Source: Gemmatimonadota bacterium
GTDB lineage: Bacteria > Gemmatimonadota > Gemmatimonadetes > Longimicrobiales > Gaopeijiaceae
Assembly (NCBI GenBank): GCA_026706635.1
Contig: JAPOYJ010000020.1
Location: forward strand, 61,196-125,195
Reading direction: 5' to 3'
DNA length: 64,000 nt
A program made the position numbers and the translations under genes. Positions 61,220-64,000 of this stretch are shown one piece after another; position 1 is the stretch's first letter, and every line of letters starts with the position of its first letter. Under the pieces are notes generated by a model. It was not told where the DNA came from, did not search any database, and saw nothing but the letters and a program-made list of their open reading frames with translations.

Positions 61220-62611
61220 TCACGCCGCCATCTCCCGCTGGCGTCTCCCCAGCCAAAGCGCCACCAGCAGCCATGTGCCCGCCACCGGGACCATGGTCCA
61301 CGCCATCGCCGCTGTGCCCAGGCCGGCCGCCCGCAGCCCCGCAAAGGACCAGGCGCCGATCTGGTCGCCGGCACGGTACACGAAGGTGTCGTTGAAGTTC
61401 TTGGCCTTGTACTTGTCGCGCCGGGGGAGCACGGTGTAGAGCACCTCCCGGGCCGGGTTCGCGAGGCCGAAGTTCGCGCTCCGACGGAGCACCTGAAAGG
61501 CGACGAAGACGGCTAGCGCTGGCAGTGCGCCGAGGGCGAGGAAGCCTGCGATGCTCACGAGCGGCAGGATGGCGAGCGTGGGGCCGACGCCGAGTCTGCC
61601 GATGATGCGGCCGGTCAGCAGCAGCTGCGTCATCAGCGTCAGGGTGTTGACTGCCAGGTCGATGCGCGCAAAGACGAGGGTCCGGCCACTGGAGGTCGCC
61701 ACCGCGCTCGAGACGATCTCCGCCTGGATGTTGTAGAGGAAGGTGGAGCCGACGGTGAAGAGGAGCATGAAGGCACAGATCCCCAGCAGGTACGGGGAGC
61801 GGGCCACCCGGCCGATGCCCTCCAGCGGGGAGCCGCCGATGATCGCGCCGGCATCCGGCGAGGCTAGCGAGGCCGGATCGAGCTCTTCCCTTTGCTCTCC
61901 CCGATCCCGAGCGCCGTCGCCCCCCCCGACCCGCCGTTCCAGAGCCCGGACGCACGCTACCGCGCACTCCAGCAGCGCCACCGAGAACCAGAGGAGTGCG
62001 GCCGGAAAGATCTGGTCGGCGAGGGTAGCCGCAATCGAGGAACCGAGGATCGCGCCCAGTGTCCCGCCCACTCCGATCAGCCCGAAGAGACGGCGGCTCC
62101 GGCGTTCGCGGTGAATGTCGGTCATGAACGACCAGAAGACCGAGACGACGAAGAGGTTGAAGACGCTCGTCCACACGAAGAAGGCGCGCCCGATCCAGAG
62201 GCTGGCGTCGGTCCCCTCCGGCGTCGCCCAGAGGAGAGCCCAGAAGCCAACCAGGCACCCCATGAAGAAGCGGTACGCGACGGTGACGAACTTCCTGCGC
62301 GGCAAGCGGGCGACCAGTGCGGCAAAGATCGGGTGGGCCACAAGCATCGCCAGGAGCGTGCCGGTGAAGAGCCACTTGAGGTCCCCCACCCCGCCGGCGA
62401 CGCCCAGAGTCTCGCGGATCGGCCTGATGACGTAGTAGGCGGAGAGGACGCAGAAGAAGTACGCGGCGGAGAGGAGGACGATCCCGGCTTCCGCCGGTCG
62501 GACGCCGGTGAGGCGGGCGGCGATCGTGCGGAGCCCGGCAGTCCTTGGTAGGGACCCGTCCTCCGGGGTGGCCGGGGAGCTCGACGCGGGCTCCGGGCGG
62601 TCCGGATTCAA
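61220..62611 (-). CDS. Nucleotide-exchanger-like MFS transporter
   Basis: 463 residues, about 12 membrane helices. LLSAAYFFCVLSAYYVIRPI, RETLGVAGGVGDLKWLFTG and ERRSRRLFGLIGVGGTLGAI are typical of the NTP/NDP-exchange (Npt1/Npt2)-related MFS group in free-living bacteria, whose substrate is unproven. Start ATG at 62611. Faces the propeller lipoprotein gene 40 bases upstream; both are on the minus strand and could be co-transcribed. Confidence 0.72.
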   Translation of the reverse strand: MNPDRPEPASSSPATPEDGSLPRTAGLRTIAARLTGVRPAEAGIVLLSAAYFFCVLSAYYVIRPIRETLGVAGGVGDLKWLFTGTLLAMLVAHPIFAALVARLPRRKFVTVAYRFFMGCLVGFWALLWATPEGTDASLWIGRAFFVWTSVFNLFVVSVFWSFMTDIHRERRSRRLFGLIGVGGTLGAILGSSIAATLADQIFPAALLWFSVALLECAVACVRALERRVGGGDGARDRGEQREELDPASLASPDAGAIIGGSPLEGIGRVARSPYLLGICAFMLLFTVGSTFLYNIQAEIVSSAVATSSGRTLVFARIDLAVNTLTLMTQLLLTGRIIGRLGVGPTLAILPLVSIAGFLALGALPALAVFVAFQVLRRSANFGLANPAREVLYTVLPRRDKYKAKNFNDTFVYRAGDQIGAWSFAGLRAAGLGTAAMAWTMVPVAGTWLLVALWLGRRQREMAA

Positions 62612-62651
62612 TATCGGGCGGTGGCTCGGGGACCGGAAGCTAGGGGTGCCC

Positions 62652-63902
62652 TCATCCCCCCACCACGATCCGGAACCGCACCACCCGCTCCACCCCCAGG
62701 GCGTCCCGGGTCACGCCCCACACATGGTCCCCGTCGAAGACCGGGTTCACATAGGGCGTGAACCCACCCGGCGGCACCACGACTCCGAGATAGGTCCCGT
62801 CTGGCTCAAAGACGTCGTAGCGCAGGGGTTCTTCCCAGGTCACGGGGTCCGAACGGGGATCCTCCGGGTCGTGGTCCGTGTTCTCTACGCGGTGCGCCTC
62901 GGTCCACAACCTCACCCAGATGCGGCCGTCCCGTCCGGCCAGCAGTTGGCGAAAGAACGGCTTGTGATCAGGGATCGGCGGGCCGTTCCAGCTCCAGCCC
63001 GGAATGTTGGCTTGCAGCCGCCGTTCGAGATTGTCCCGTTGCCGGGCGCCCTCGTCAGCGTGCACCGCGGCGGGATCGGTGTTCCGCTCGATTCGGAGTA
63101 TGCCGTCGTCACGAGCGAGGTCGATCCGGTAGTCCGCGGGCAGGCCTGTGACCATGTGGCCGCTGGGGTGGACGGTCCACTGGAACGAGGGGGCGAAAGG
63201 TACGGCGTTCCTGTACGTCGCATATCCTCCCTCGACTTCGCCTTCGGCCACGACAAGGGGCGGCTCGTACGGGCTCGAGGGTTCGGGGAGCGTGTCCAGG
63301 TGCGTCCCGTCCGGCCCAAGCACGATGATGTGCATGACCCAATCGGTGCTCGACAGATCGCGGGTTATCAGATATGTACGGCCCTGCACGTCGGTGTGGA
63401 GCGGGTGGTTCGAGCCGGAGTTGCCCGCATCGAATCCCCACTGGTCCGTTTGTCCGCGACCCGGACCGAATACCGAAATGCGCTGGCTGCGGGAATCGCG
63501 GACCAGCAGCCGGCTGTCCGAAAGCAGGGCGATGGCCTCGGCGTATCCGAACTCCCCCGGCCCCTCTCCCCGTCCGCCCAGTGTCTCCACGTATCCCCCT
63601 GCCGAGTCGAAGACGCGCACGTGCTGGGCCTGTCCGTCGAGCACGTAGACGTTGTGGTCGTCGTCCACGGCGATCGACGAGATGCTGCCGAAGAGATACT
63701 CCTCGGGCCCGTCAACTTCGCCGACCGAGATCTCGGGGACCAGGGTCGCCTCAGCGCCCCAGACGCTCCCCGACAGCGTGCGGACCACCGTTGTGTCGCC
63801 GATGGTCTCGACAACCACCTCCGGCCCGGCCGGTGCAGGACTTGTGTCGGTTCCACACGCTGCTGGAATGAACGGCGTCGCCAACACCAGCAGTGATCTC
63901 AT
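62652..63902 (-). CDS. Six-bladed beta-propeller lipoprotein
   Basis: 416 residues. Lipobox IPAAC at about 12-16; blades with VYVLDGQAQHVRVFDSAGGY, LGGRGEGPGEFGYAEAIALL and IWVRLWTEAHRVENTD. Fourth and last member of the family in this window (others at 1, 45975 and 49558). Gene upstream of an MFS-type transporter on the same strand. Ligand unknown. Confidence 0.78.
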   Translation of the reverse strand: MRSLLVLATPFIPAACGTDTSPAPAGPEVVVETIGDTTVVRTLSGSVWGAEATLVPEISVGEVDGPEEYLFGSISSIAVDDDHNVYVLDGQAQHVRVFDSAGGYVETLGGRGEGPGEFGYAEAIALLSDSRLLVRDSRSQRISVFGPGRGQTDQWGFDAGNSGSNHPLHTDVQGRTYLITRDLSSTDWVMHIIVLGPDGTHLDTLPEPSSPYEPPLVVAEGEVEGGYATYRNAVPFAPSFQWTVHPSGHMVTGLPADYRIDLARDDGILRIERNTDPAAVHADEGARQRDNLERRLQANIPGWSWNGPPIPDHKPFFRQLLAGRDGRIWVRLWTEAHRVENTDHDPEDPRSDPVTWEEPLRYDVFEPDGTYLGVVVPPGGFTPYVNPVFDGDHVWGVTRDALGVERVVRFRIVVGG

Positions 63903-63930
63903 CGTCCAGTCCTTCCATCCTCAGGTGAAC

Positions 63931-63946
63931 TGCAGTTTACATTATC
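63931..63946 (-). repeat. Possible palindrome half, end of window
   Basis: CTGCAGTTTACATTAT resembles the end of one palindrome of the dispersed repeat. No arm or second palindrome is visible, so it is only a weak fragment. The rest to 64000 shows nothing. Confidence 0.35.
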
Positions 63947-64000
63947 CCGCCTTATTCATGATCGACCTGGGAGCGGGAGCGACGTGAGGCGGTAAGTGTT

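Overview
The window is GC-rich bacterial chromosome with short spacers. Recurring families suggest a Gemmatimonadota-like bacterium: lipoproteins with a GEGPGEF propeller motif, a TonB-dependent receptor, a BlaI/M56 pair, a PorX-type regulator, DUF2723, DUF6941 and a GPP34 protein. The phylum is an inference from gene content. No rRNA, tRNA or CRISPR array was seen.

Layout. 1-1245: a propeller lipoprotein cut by the left edge. 1.5-8.2 kb: formate dehydrogenase module (selenocysteine FdhA, fused NuoE/NuoF-type FdhB, FdhD, MobA). 8.3-10.8 kb: TPR protein and SecG. 10.9-15.4 kb: 2-oxoacid dehydrogenase genes (degenerate E1-alpha, E1-beta, E2) and LipB. 15.6-19.4 kb: fumarase, QueD, a Trm112-like protein, heme prenyltransferase. 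19.8-26.5 kb: TonB-like protein, PorX-like regulator, MsbA-like ABC exporter, LpxL-like acyltransferase and a glycosyltransferase fused to DUF3108. 26.6-30.3 kb: an isoprenylcysteine-methyltransferase-like gene, DUF6941, a gene remnant, an IS630 copy and a DtxR regulator. 30.6-36.7 kb: a small cysteine-rich membrane protein and a lipid locus (CDP-alcohol phosphatidyltransferase, Tam41-like CDP-DAG synthase and PlsC on one strand; serine palmitoyltransferase-like enzyme, acetoacetate-decarboxylase-like protein and lipid kinase on the other). 36.7-39.8 kb: a PaaABC-type epoxidase operon with PaaD split in two. 40.5-43.9 kb: phosphofructokinase, an OsmC-like selenoprotein, MsrA and a DUF1707-like protein. 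44-54 kb: envelope lipoproteins, BlaI/BlaR-type pair, propeller proteins, GPP34, TonB-dependent receptor. 54-64 kb: CTP-type lipid kinase, intact E1-alpha, coiled-coil protein, M20 peptidase, DUF2723 protein, nucleotide-exchanger-like transporter, another propeller lipoprotein.

Two results stand out. First, almost every larger spacer carries a copy or fragment of one repeat family (about 28 loci). Ends read CTAGCAGCCCGTGGAC on one side and CTAGCAGTCCGTGGAT or CTAGCAGCGCTACCGG on the other; long copies hold two 18-bp TGTAA-N8-TTACA palindromes exactly 21 bp apart. Its TAG forms the stop codon of about 14 genes, and its interior supplies the only plausible start codons of several others. Second, there are two selenoprotein genes: fdhA, with a UGA and SECIS hairpin placed as in E. 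coli fdhF, and an OsmC-like gene with an in-frame UGA at the catalytic cysteine position and a perfect hairpin just downstream.

Functional links: MobA and FdhD serve the formate dehydrogenase; LipB can lipoylate the nearby E2; PlsC, the Tam41-like protein and the CDP-alcohol transferase form consecutive phospholipid steps facing a sphingoid-base gene.
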